Shown here: positions 55,557 through 63,385 of the stretch, one piece after another
Position numbering within the stretch: position 1 is the stretch's first letter
How the letters are laid out: every line of letters starts with the position of its first letter
NCBI RefSeq assembly: GCF_001507595.1
Contig: NZ_LQBQ01000004.1
Location: 1 to 64,000, forward strand
Reading direction: 5' to 3'
DNA length: 64,000 nt
From: Ruegeria marisrubri
GTDB taxonomy: Bacteria; Pseudomonadota; Alphaproteobacteria; Rhodobacterales; Rhodobacteraceae
Program-made: the position numbers and the translations under genes
The notes under the pieces: generated by a model
What the model was told of the DNA's origin: nothing
Databases searched by the model: none
Seen by the model: only the letters and a program-made list of their open reading frames with translations

Positions 55557-56422
55557 GTTTTTGCCTGTTCCTTGAGGAATTTCAGGAAAGCCTGCACCTT
55601 GGTGGTCCGGTGCAGATCGACATGGGTCACCAGCCACAGTTTGCCGGCCCATTCCGGCAACGGCTCCATCACCTCGATCAGATCCGGTTGCCGCACCGCA
55701 TCCCAGCGGGCCATGAAACCTATCCCCGCGCCCGCCAGAACCGCCTCGCGCATCGGGAAGGAATCCGTGCAGCGGAAGGTGATCGCCTCGGCGGGCGCCG
55801 TAGCGCGCAGCCAGCGCAGAAAAGGTGCGCGGCTGTTTTCGTCGTCACCACCCACGAAGAAATGCTTCGGGAAGTCATCGACACCTCGGGGCAACCCGTG
55901 CCTGTCAACATAGGCCTTGCTGGCATACAGCCCGATCTCCTGCGTCAGAAGCGGCTGGACCACGTTGTCGGGCTGGTCCGGCACCGACCCCGCCCGGATC
56001 GCCACATGCGCCTCGCCATATTCCAGGCGGAACAGGCGCTCTCCGGTCAGGTAACGCACGATCAGCCCCGGATGCATCCGCTGGAACTCTCCCAGAACCG
56101 GAACCACCAGCGGCCCCAGCGACGACAGGGACGTCACCACCAGCTCCCCCGACACATCGTCTCCACGCCCCTTCATGCGGCCGACCAGTTGGTTGAACTG
56201 GTCCTCGGTCGCCTGCGCCACGCGCATCAGATCCTCGCCCGCCTCGGTCGGCGTGTAGCCGCGGGCATGACGCTGGAACAGCTTTACGCCCAGCCGGGCC
56301 TCGATCGCGTCGATGTGGCGGATGACCGTCGCATGATGCACCCCCAGCACCTCGGCGGCACCGCTGACCGTCCCCATTCGGGCAACCTGATAAGCGGTTC
56401 GCACCTCGTCCCAGTTGTTCAT
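55544..56422 (-). CDS. LysR family transcriptional regulator
   Basis: A 292-residue LysR regulator. The helix-turn-helix is GTVSGAAEVLGVHHATVIRHIDAIE in the first 45 residues. The effector-binding domain follows with the usual GIGFMA segment near the end. It is divergent from azoR with 124 bp between, the classical LysR arrangement, and a TGTTC-N11-GAACA site lies in that gap. It overlaps the DMT gene by 13 nt. Confidence 0.93.
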   Translation of the reverse strand: MNNWDEVRTAYQVARMGTVSGAAEVLGVHHATVIRHIDAIEARLGVKLFQRHARGYTPTEAGEDLMRVAQATEDQFNQLVGRMKGRGDDVSGELVVTSLSSLGPLVVPVLGEFQRMHPGLIVRYLTGERLFRLEYGEAHVAIRAGSVPDQPDNVVQPLLTQEIGLYASKAYVDRHGLPRGVDDFPKHFFVGGDDENSRAPFLRWLRATAPAEAITFRCTDSFPMREAVLAGAGIGFMARWDAVRQPDLIEVMEPLPEWAGKLWLVTHVDLHRTTKVQAFLKFLKEQAKTWQP

Positions 56423-56478
56423 GGAGCGCCTTTCCTAATGTGCAAATTCCAACAGTTGATGTTATTTTTTCCATGTTT

Positions 56479-56499
56479 TGTTCGCTGAGGCAATGAACA
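56479..56499 (+). promoter_or_regulatory. Candidate LysR box
   Basis: TGTTC-N11-GAACA, an exact inverted repeat of the T-N11-A form, between lysR and azoR. It fits the LysR-type activation site. Confidence 0.6.
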
Positions 56500-56546
56500 T
56501 ATTGGTGGCATCGAAAGTTCCTCACTGCCTGAAAAGGAAACCGGAA

Positions 56547-57128
56547 ATGTCCAAAACCATCCTTCACATCGACGCCTCCGCCCGCCGCGTCGGATCGGCG
56601 ACCCGCGAACTATCCGAGAAAATCGTCCAGCATCTGGACGCCCAGCGCATCATCCGTCGTGATCTGGCGACGCCGCTGCCGCTGCTGACCGAAGACTGGA
56701 TCAACGCGAACTTCACCCCGGCCGATCAGCGCGACTCGGCGCAGCTCGATCTGCTGGCCCTGTCGGACGAACTGGTTGCCGAACTGCAGGACGCAGACAC
56801 CATCGTCATCGGCCTGCCGATCTACAACTTCTCGGTGCCGGCGGCCTTCAAGGCCTGGATCGACCTGGTCGCACGCGCCGGTGTCACCTTTGCCTATACC
56901 GAAAACGGCCCCAAAGGCCTGCTCGAAGGAAAACGCGCCATCCTCGCCATCGCCTCGGGCGGCACGGCGGTCGATTCGGAGATCGACTTCGCCACCGGCT
57001 ATGCCCGCCACGTTCTGGGCTTCATCGGCATCCACGACGTCGAGGTGATCGCCGCCGACCGGATGGCGCTCGATCCGGAAGCCACGCTCCAGAAGGCGCG
57101 CGACGCAGTGGCACAACTGGCCGCCTGA
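56547..57128 (+). CDS. azoR: FMN-dependent NADH-azoreductase
   Basis: A 193-residue flavodoxin-fold quinone/azo reductase. It has HIDASARRVGSATREL at the N-terminus (FMN phosphate site), GLPIYNFSVPAAFKAWIDLV and ASGGTAVDSEIDFA. It reduces quinones or azo compounds with NADH. AAGGA lies upstream of the ATG at 56547. A weak hairpin follows at 57145-57163. Its regulator is probably the divergent LysR. Confidence 0.93.
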   Translation: MSKTILHIDASARRVGSATRELSEKIVQHLDAQRIIRRDLATPLPLLTEDWINANFTPADQRDSAQLDLLALSDELVAELQDADTIVIGLPIYNFSVPAAFKAWIDLVARAGVTFAYTENGPKGLLEGKRAILAIASGGTAVDSEIDFATGYARHVLGFIGIHDVEVIAADRMALDPEATLQKARDAVAQLAA

Positions 57129-57144
57129 CCTTTGAAAAGCGACC

Positions 57145-57163
57145 GGGCGCCATCATGGTGCCC
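57145..57163 (+). terminator. Hairpin after azoR
   Basis: GGGCGCCAT-C-ATGGTGCCC, one G-T pair, next to the second copy of the intergenic repeat. It lies between convergent genes. Confidence 0.5.
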
Positions 57164-57166
57164 GCT

Positions 57167-57191
57167 CTTCATCTTTTCACAAATACTCCCG
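57167..57191 (-). repeat. Roseobacter-type intergenic repeat, copy 2
   Basis: On the minus strand it reads CGGGAGTATTT, six bases, AGATGAAG. The same elements in the same order and spacing as copy 1 at 9742-9765. Confidence 0.6.
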
Positions 57192-57221
57192 CCGGAGGCA
57201 CGCGCCGCAAGGCGCGTTCCT

Positions 57222-57752
57222 TCATGGCAGCCAATTTACCTCGCAGCCGATCCTGTCGAAGAACGCGAAAACATCCTCGCGCGACATGGCCACGGTCCGG
57301 TCATTGACCAAAGGGTGCATGTAGATCACGTCGACCTGCTGGGCAGCCGCATCCATGAAGAACCGGACGTCGTTGCCGACGCCGTTGATCATCGCCAGCG
57401 GACTGACGGCGCCGGGCCGGATCCCGAGGTTCTGCATCAACCGATCCGCCGAGCCGAAGGACAGGTTGCCCACGCCCAGCTCGGCCCCCAATGCCTTGAG
57501 GTCTATCTCGCGGCTCTGTTCCAGCGTCACCAGGTAATTCCGCTTCTTCTTGTCCCGCAGGTACAGGTTCTTGACCCGCAAGGCGTTCTCGCCGGGCACC
57601 ATGAACTGGTCCTCGACCGCCTTCGACTCCTCGACCGTCCGCAGGGGGACATGCTCGTGCAGGCGATATGACAGGCCCCACTCGGAAAGCCGCGCAAGCA
57701 GCGCGTCGGAACTCAGCGGCAGGCTGTCCTGATATGCAGAAGATGCGTCCAT
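57222..57752 (-). CDS. Prolyl-tRNA deacylase-like protein (ProX/YbaK family)
   Basis: A 176-residue editing-domain protein. It has NLYLRDKKKRNYLVTLEQ, with the basic Lys typical of INS-domain trans-editing factors, and GIRPGAVSPLAMINGVGNDV. It clears mischarged Ala-tRNA(Pro) or similar. GGAGG seven bases before the ATG at 57752 fixes the start; the longer frame is not supported. It converges with azoR. Confidence 0.9.
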   Translation of the reverse strand: MDASSAYQDSLPLSSDALLARLSEWGLSYRLHEHVPLRTVEESKAVEDQFMVPGENALRVKNLYLRDKKKRNYLVTLEQSREIDLKALGAELGVGNLSFGSADRLMQNLGIRPGAVSPLAMINGVGNDVRFFMDAAAQQVDVIYMHPLVNDRTVAMSREDVFAFFDRIGCEVNWLP

Positions 57753-58006
57753 GAAATCCTCCTGAGCGTTCCGGGCCTCTTCGCCGAAACCCGGGCGCGA
57801 TGCAACCCGCGCCGGCATGTTGACTCGGGCGGGATTTGCGCCTATCTGCAGCGCCAACACCCGGAAGCGTCAAACCTTCCGGTCCCTTGAGCCGTTCAGG
57901 GATCGCCCCCCACCAGCGCGTTGCGCCCGTGGGGGCGTTTGTGCATTGACCCATTCGTCCCTAGATATGGGGCGCCAACAGACAACCGGCGAAGGAGGCC
58001 GAAGGC

Positions 58007-59515
58007 ATGTTTGAAAATCTATCCGAACGCCTCTCCGGCGTCTTTGACCGGCTGACCAAACAGGGCGCCCTGTCCGAGGAAGACGTCAAGACCGCCCTGC
58101 GCGAGGTGCGCGTGGCGCTGCTCGAGGCCGACGTCTCGCTGCCCGTCGCCCGCGAGTTCGTCAAGAAAGTGCAGGAACAGGCCACCGGTCAGGCCGTGAC
58201 CAAGTCGGTCACGCCGGGTCAGCAGGTCGTCAAGATCGTGCATGACGCGCTGGTCGACGTGCTGCGCGGCGAGGAAGACCCCGGCAAGCTGAAGATCGAC
58301 AACCCGCCCGCCCCGATCCTGATGGTCGGTCTGCAGGGCTCAGGGAAAACCACCACCACCGGCAAGCTGGCGAAACGCCTGAAAGAGAAAGAGGGCAAGA
58401 AGGTCTTGATGGCCTCGCTGGACGTCTACCGCCCGGCGGCGATGGACCAACTGGCGGTTCTGGGCACCCAAATTGGCGTCGATACCCTGCCGATCGTGCC
58501 GGGCCAGAAACCGGTGGACATCGCCAAGCGCGCCAAGCAGCAGGCGCTGCTGGGTGGCTATGACGTCTACATGCTCGACACCGCGGGCCGTCTGCATATC
58601 GACGAAGTCCTGATGGACGAGGTCGAGCAGGTTCGCAACGTGGTGGACCCGCGCGAGACCCTGCTGGTGGTTGACGGCCTGACCGGTCAGGTCGCCGTCG
58701 AGGTGGCCGAGGAGTTCGACGCCAAGGTCGGCATCTCGGGCGTGGTCCTGACCCGGATGGACGGCGACGGGCGCGGCGGTGCGGCGCTGTCGATGCGCGC
58801 TGTCACCGGCAAGCCCATCCGTTTCGTCGGTCTGGGCGAAAAGATGGACGCCCTGGAGACCTTCGAACCCGAGCGTATCGCCGGCCGGATCCTGGGCATG
58901 GGCGACATCGTGGCCCTGGTCGAGAAGGCACAGGAAACCATCGAGGCCGAGCAGGCCGAGCGCATGATGAAGCGCATGGTCAAGGGTCAGTTCAACATGA
59001 ACGACCTGAAGATGCAGCTGGAACAGATGCTCCAGATGGGCGGCATGCAGGGCATGATGGGCATGATGCCGGGCATGGGCAAGCTGGCCAAGCAGATGGA
59101 TCAGGCCGGTCTCGACGACAGGATCCTGCGCCAGCAGATCGCCATGATCCAGTCGATGACCAAGAAGGAACGCGCCAACCCGCAGATCCTTCAGGCCAGC
59201 CGCAAGAAACGCATCGCGGCCGGTTCGGGGATGCAGGTCTCCGACCTCAACAAGCTGCTCAAGATGCACCGGCAGATGTCGGACATGATGAAGAAGATGG
59301 GCAAGATGGGCAAAGGCAAGATGCTGAAACAGGCCATGAAGGGCATGTTCGGCAAGGGCGGCCCCTCGCCCGAAGAAATGGCCGCGGGCATGGATCCCAA
59401 GGCACTGGAAGCCGCGGCCAAGGCGATGGGCGGCAAGATGCCCGGCGGCATGCCCGGCATGGGCGGCGGCATGGCCCTGCCCCCCGGCCTGAGCGGGTTC
59501 GGAAAGAAGAAGTGA
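58007..59515 (+). CDS. ffh: Signal recognition particle protein Ffh
   Basis: A 502-residue SRP GTPase that binds signal sequences of nascent membrane proteins with 4.5S RNA. The NG domain has GLQGSGKTTTTGKL, DVYRPAAMDQL, DTAGRLHID and TRMDGDGRGG. The Met-rich M domain (residues ~300-500) has many Met-Gly-Met runs (MGGMQGMMGMMPGMG and later). AGGAGG lies upstream. It overlaps the next gene by GTGA. Confidence 0.97.
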   Translation: MFENLSERLSGVFDRLTKQGALSEEDVKTALREVRVALLEADVSLPVAREFVKKVQEQATGQAVTKSVTPGQQVVKIVHDALVDVLRGEEDPGKLKIDNPPAPILMVGLQGSGKTTTTGKLAKRLKEKEGKKVLMASLDVYRPAAMDQLAVLGTQIGVDTLPIVPGQKPVDIAKRAKQQALLGGYDVYMLDTAGRLHIDEVLMDEVEQVRNVVDPRETLLVVDGLTGQVAVEVAEEFDAKVGISGVVLTRMDGDGRGGAALSMRAVTGKPIRFVGLGEKMDALETFEPERIAGRILGMGDIVALVEKAQETIEAEQAERMMKRMVKGQFNMNDLKMQLEQMLQMGGMQGMMGMMPGMGKLAKQMDQAGLDDRILRQQIAMIQSMTKKERANPQILQASRKKRIAAGSGMQVSDLNKLLKMHRQMSDMMKKMGKMGKGKMLKQAMKGMFGKGGPSPEEMAAGMDPKALEAAAKAMGGKMPGGMPGMGGGMALPPGLSGFGKKK

Positions 59516-60066
59516 CCGGCTTTTCGCTTCATATCCCCACGGTCGAGACCGAACGGCTGATCCTGCGCGCACCCCGCGAGGCGGATTTCGAAGCCGAGGC
59601 CGCGTTCTTTGCCTCCGACGCCTCGCGCTTCGTCGGCGGACCCAAGCGCCCGGACGAGACCTGGCGCTCGCTGGCCATGCTGCTGGGGCATTGGGCCTTG
59701 CGCGGCTACGGCTTCTGGGGAGTCGAGGAAAAGGCCACCGGCGCTTATGTCGGCCATGTCGGCCTGTGGTTCCCGCACGGCTGGCCCGAGCCCGAGATCG
59801 GCTGGACCCTGATGAACGACGCCACCGGCAAGGGATATGCGACCGAGGCAGCCCTGTCGGCGCGGGCCTATGCCTATGACGTGCTGGGCTGGGAGACCGC
59901 GATCTCGCTGATCGACCCGGCCAACACCGCCAGTCAGGCCGTGGCAAGGCGTCTGGGCGCGGCGTTCGATCATACCTACGATCACCCCGAGTTCGGCACC
60001 ATGCATGTCTGGCGCCACCCGGCACCGGGGGAACTGGTCAACGGCGGGATGGAGGCCTACGCATGA
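59512..60066 (+). CDS. GNAT acetyltransferase, RimJ/RimL type (first of pair)
   Basis: A 184-residue acetyltransferase with a GTG start overlapping the ffh stop. The GNAT signature is IGWTLMNDATGKGYATEAA (acetyl-CoA pyrophosphate loop). It is closely similar to the following gene, for example the shared GHW-x-LRGYGFW / GHW-x-IRGYGMW segment and the RHPA ending. The substrate is unknown; ribosomal N-acetylation is a possibility. Confidence 0.87.
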   Translation: MTGFSLHIPTVETERLILRAPREADFEAEAAFFASDASRFVGGPKRPDETWRSLAMLLGHWALRGYGFWGVEEKATGAYVGHVGLWFPHGWPEPEIGWTLMNDATGKGYATEAALSARAYAYDVLGWETAISLIDPANTASQAVARRLGAAFDHTYDHPEFGTMHVWRHPAPGELVNGGMEAYA

Positions 60067-60668
60067 GCATCACCTCGATCCCCGTCCTCGAAACCAGGCG
60101 GCTGGTCCTGCGTGGCCCCGAGCCCGAGGATTACCCGAATTTCAAGGCGACCTTCACCAGCTACCGCGCGCGTTTCATGGGCGGGCCGCTGAACACCTAT
60201 GAATCGTGGATGCTCTACGCCGCCGAGATCGGCCACTGGCAGATCCGTGGCTATGGCATGTGGATGATCCACGACAAGACCACCGATGAAACCTATGGCA
60301 TGGCCGGGGGCTGGAAACCGGCGGGCTGGCCCGAGGCCGAGATCGCCTGGGTGATCTGGCCCGACGCGGCCGGAAAAGGCTACGCGCTGGAGGCGACCCA
60401 CGCCGCGCGCGCCTATTTCTATGGTGAACTCGGCTGGGACGGCGCGGTCAGCTATATCGACCCCAAGAATCTAGATTCGATCCGCCTGGCCGAGCGGCTG
60501 GGCGCAAAGAAGGATCCGAACGCGCCCACCATCGACGGCAGCGATGCGGTCTATCGCCACCCGGCGCCGGACCAACTGGCCGGCACCCAGCTGGCGCACG
60601 GCATCGAGATGGAAATCAGCCACTATGCCGACCCACTCTTCAAACCGAAAGGATGGGCCATTGACTGA
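60063..60668 (+). CDS. GNAT acetyltransferase (second of tandem pair)
   Basis: A 201-residue paralogue of the previous protein. The acetyl-CoA loop is WPDAAGKGYALEATHAARAYF. It has the LETRRLVLRGPEPEDY start common to this group. It overlaps the previous stop by 4 nt (ATGA) and the chorismate mutase gene by 8 nt. Confidence 0.87.
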   Translation: MSITSIPVLETRRLVLRGPEPEDYPNFKATFTSYRARFMGGPLNTYESWMLYAAEIGHWQIRGYGMWMIHDKTTDETYGMAGGWKPAGWPEAEIAWVIWPDAAGKGYALEATHAARAYFYGELGWDGAVSYIDPKNLDSIRLAERLGAKKDPNAPTIDGSDAVYRHPAPDQLAGTQLAHGIEMEISHYADPLFKPKGWAID

Positions 60669-60957
60669 CGCCACCACCCGCGCCGCCGAATTGCTGAAAG
60701 AACACAGGGAAAGCATCGACCGTCTGGATGCCATCCTTGTCTATACCTTGGGCGAGCGGTTCAAGCACACGCAGGCCGTCGGCAGGCTCAAGGCAGAACA
60801 CGACCTTCCCCCGTCCGATCCCGCGCGCGAGGCGCAGCAGATCGCACGGCTCGAAGACCTGGCGGAAAAGGCCGACCTGGACCCCGATTTCGCCAAGGCT
60901 TTCCTGAACTTCATCATTCAGGAAGTCATCCGACACCACAAGAAGCACCAGGAATAA
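60661..60957 (+). CDS. Chorismate mutase, AroQ type
   Basis: A 98-residue helical enzyme converting chorismate to prephenate. The conserved residues lie in [27 protein letters not shown] (with Arg and Glu/Asp of the active site) and [16 protein letters not shown]. The start is TTG at 60661, with AAGGA about nine bases upstream. It overlaps the GNAT end by 8 nt. It usually sits alone; here it is between ffh-GNAT and rpsP. Confidence 0.9.
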   Translation: MTDATTRAAELLKEHRESIDRLDAILVYTLGERFKHTQAVGRLKAEHDLPPSDPAREAQQIARLEDLAEKADLDPDFAKAFLNFIIQEVIRHHKKHQE

Positions 60958-61009
60958 CCGGACAGAGGCAAGAAACTCGACCGGTCAACGCCATCAAAGG
61001 AGAAACACC

Positions 61010-61399
61010 ATGGCAATGAAAATCCGTCTGGCCCGTGGCGGCTCGAAAAAACGCCCCTTCTACCGCATCGTTGCTGCGGACAGCCGCATGCCGCGTGACG
61101 GCCGCTTCATCGAGAAGCTGGGCACCTACAACCCGCTGCTGCCGAAAGACAGCGAAGAGCGCGTGAAGATGAACATGGAGCGCATCCAGTACTGGCTGGA
61201 CCAGGGCGCGCAGCCGACCGACCGGATCGCCCGCATGCTGGAAGCTGCCGGCGTCAAGGAAAAGGCCGAGCGCAACAACCCCAAGAAAGGCACCCCGGGC
61301 AAGAAAGCCCAGGAGCGCGCCGAAGAGAAGGCAGCCAAGGCCGCTGAAGCAGCCGAAGCCGCTGCTGCTCCGGCAGAAGAAGCCGCTGCCGAAGAATAA
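61010..61399 (+). CDS. rpsP: Ribosomal protein S16 with long acidic tail
   Basis: A 129-residue S16. The core [19 protein letters not shown]... is typical for ~80-90 residues. The last ~45 residues are Lys/Ala/Glu rich, ending in alanine- and glutamate-rich repeats, so the protein is longer than the usual 80-90. AAAGGAG lies upstream. It starts the rpsP-bluB-rimM-trmD group. Confidence 0.97.
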   Translation: MAMKIRLARGGSKKRPFYRIVAADSRMPRDGRFIEKLGTYNPLLPKDSEERVKMNMERIQYWLDQGAQPTDRIARMLEAAGVKEKAERNNPKKGTPGKKAQERAEEKAAKAAEAAEAAAAPAEEAAAEE

Positions 61400-61410
61400 G
61401 CAGGGCTGGC

Positions 61411-62046
61411 GTGCGGGATCAGACCTTCAGCGACGAGTTCCGCGCGCAGTTCAACCTGCTGCTGCGGCTCCGGCGCGACGTGCGTCGGTTCCGCACCGAT
61501 CCGGTGGACGAGACAGTGCTGGCGCGCTGTCTCGACTCCTTTCGACTGGCCCCTTCGGTGGGGCTGAGCGAACCCTGGCGCGTGATCCGCGTCGAAAGCA
61601 AGACGGCCCGCGACGCCGCCCTGAAGAATTTCCAGACAGCCAATGCGCAGGCGCTGGCCGGGTATTCCGGCGAACAGGCGCAGCTTTACAGCAGGCTCAA
61701 GCTGTCGGGCATGCAGGAAGCCCCGGTGCAACTGGCCGTTTTCTGCGACGACACCACTGGCAAGGGCCGCGGACTGGGCGCTGCCACGATGCCCGAGATG
61801 CGCCGATACTCGGTTGTCACCGCCATCACCCTGTTCTGGCTCGCCCTGCGGGCCGAGGGGCTGGGCCTTGGCTGGGTGTCGATCCTTGATCCCGAGCAAC
61901 TGGCCCGCGACCTGGAGGTGCCCGATGACTGGCGGCTGATCGGCTATTTTTGCCTTGGCTGGCCGGAAGAAGTATCAGACATTCCGGAACTGGAACGCGT
62001 AGGCTGGGAAGCGCGGCTTCCCGAACTTCCGATTGAGACCCGATGA
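61411..62046 (+). CDS. bluB: 5,6-dimethylbenzimidazole synthase
   Basis: A 211-residue flavin-destructase that makes the lower ligand of vitamin B12 from FMNH2. It has [28 protein letters not shown] and the C-terminal [11 protein letters not shown], all typical of BluB. The start is GTG at 61411. It lies between rpsP and rimM and overlaps rimM by 4 nt, unusual company for a B12 gene. Confidence 0.93.
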   Translation: MRDQTFSDEFRAQFNLLLRLRRDVRRFRTDPVDETVLARCLDSFRLAPSVGLSEPWRVIRVESKTARDAALKNFQTANAQALAGYSGEQAQLYSRLKLSGMQEAPVQLAVFCDDTTGKGRGLGAATMPEMRRYSVVTAITLFWLALRAEGLGLGWVSILDPEQLARDLEVPDDWRLIGYFCLGWPEEVSDIPELERVGWEARLPELPIETR

Positions 62047-62561
62047 CCGAAAAGCGAGAAAAAGATCTTGTCTGTGTCGGCGCCGTTGGCGGCTCGTTCG
62101 GTGTGCGCGGCGAGGTGCGACTGAAAAGCTTTTGCGCCGTGCCGGAAGACATCGAAACCTATTCCCCCCTGACCGACGAAACCGGGACCGAGCGCTATCC
62201 GCTGGTGATAACGCGCCCGATCAAGAACGGGTTTGCCGCACGGCTGGGCGGGATCGAAACCAAGGAACAGGCCGACGCCATCAAGGGGATGCGCCTGTTT
62301 GCCCGCCGAGACCAGTTGCCGTCGCTGCCGGATGACGAATTCTACCACGCCGACCTGATCGGGCTCGAGGTCTATGACACCGGCGGCAAGCTGCTTGGGC
62401 GGGTCAAGTCGGTGCAGAACCACGGCGCGTCGGACCTGCTGGAAATCCACGGGCCGGGCCTGAAATCCACCGTGCTGCTGCCGTTCACCCTGGCGGCGGT
62501 GCCGACCGTCGATCTGGCGCAGGGCCGGATCATTGCCGATCCACCCGAAGGGTTGTTCTGA
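62043..62561 (+). CDS. rimM: Ribosome maturation factor RimM
   Basis: A 172-residue 30S assembly factor that binds S19. It starts with the [20 protein letters not shown] segment, with the PRC-barrel domain ([15 protein letters not shown]...LLGRVKSV) in the second half. ATGA overlap with bluB. It precedes trmD as in most bacteria. Confidence 0.96.
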   Translation: MTEKREKDLVCVGAVGGSFGVRGEVRLKSFCAVPEDIETYSPLTDETGTERYPLVITRPIKNGFAARLGGIETKEQADAIKGMRLFARRDQLPSLPDDEFYHADLIGLEVYDTGGKLLGRVKSVQNHGASDLLEIHGPGLKSTVLLPFTLAAVPTVDLAQGRIIADPPEGLF

Positions 62562-62564
62562 ACC

Positions 62565-63380
62565 ATGTCAGACACGCCATCCCGCTCTCACGGCCGCAAG
62601 GCCATCCGCCCGACGCTGAAACCGCGCGAACTTATGACGCCCGCGCCCGATCTGCACGGGGTCTGGAAGGCCAAGATCATCACGCTTTTCCCCTCGGCCT
62701 TTCCGGGCGTGCTGGGCGAAAGTCTGACCGGCAAGGCCCTGCAGGACGGGCTGTGGCAACTGGAAACCATCGACCTGCGTCAGTTCGGGATTGGCAAGCA
62801 CCGCAACGTGGATGACACACCTGCGGGCGGTGGCGCCGGCATGGTGCTGCGCGCCGATGTGCTGGGGTCTGCGATCGAACACGCGATGGAGGGCGTTCGC
62901 AGCGCCAACTGGCCACTGGTCTATCTCAGCCCACGCGGGCGAAGGCTGGATCAGGCAATGGTGCGGAACTTCGCCCGCTGCGACGGCATCACCCTGCTCT
63001 GCGGCCGGTTCGAAGGCGTCGATGAGCGGGTGCTGGAACATTACGGCATTCAGGAAGTCAGCTTGGGCGATTTCGTTCTGACCGGCGGCGAGATCGCGGC
63101 GCAGGCGCTGATCGACGCGACCGTGCGGCTGATCCCCGGCGTGCTGGGCAACCAGGCCTCTGCCGAGGAGGAAAGCTTTTCCTCGGGCCTTCTGGAGCAT
63201 CCGCAATACACCCGCCCCGCGGAATGGAAGGGCAAACCGATCCCCGAGGTACTGATGTCCGGCCATCACGGACGCGTGGCGGAATGGCGCCACCGGATGT
63301 CAGAGGAAATCACCAAATCCCGCCGTCCCGATCTGTGGGAAGCCTATCTCAAGGCGAGGCGTGAAGAGGGGCAGGAATAA
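62565..63380 (+). CDS. trmD: tRNA (guanine-N1)-methyltransferase TrmD
   Basis: A 271-residue SPOUT methyltransferase that makes m1G37. The knot motifs are GGGAGMVLRAD, SPRGRRLDQAM, LLCGRFEGVDERVLEH and SLGDFVLTGGEIAA. The N-terminus has ~35 residues before the usual KIITLFPSAFPG; an ATG at 62634 would give a shorter form. It follows rimM by 3 bp and converges with the Hint-domain gene (5-bp gap). Confidence 0.96.
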   Translation: MSDTPSRSHGRKAIRPTLKPRELMTPAPDLHGVWKAKIITLFPSAFPGVLGESLTGKALQDGLWQLETIDLRQFGIGKHRNVDDTPAGGGAGMVLRADVLGSAIEHAMEGVRSANWPLVYLSPRGRRLDQAMVRNFARCDGITLLCGRFEGVDERVLEHYGIQEVSLGDFVLTGGEIAAQALIDATVRLIPGVLGNQASAEEESFSSGLLEHPQYTRPAEWKGKPIPEVLMSGHHGRVAEWRHRMSEEITKSRRPDLWEAYLKARREEGQE

Positions 63381-63385
63381 GCCCC

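Noticed and set aside
58340..60025. 561-residue minus-strand frame opposite ffh
   Set aside because: Antisense shadow of ffh and the GNAT gene; His/Leu-rich with no domain.
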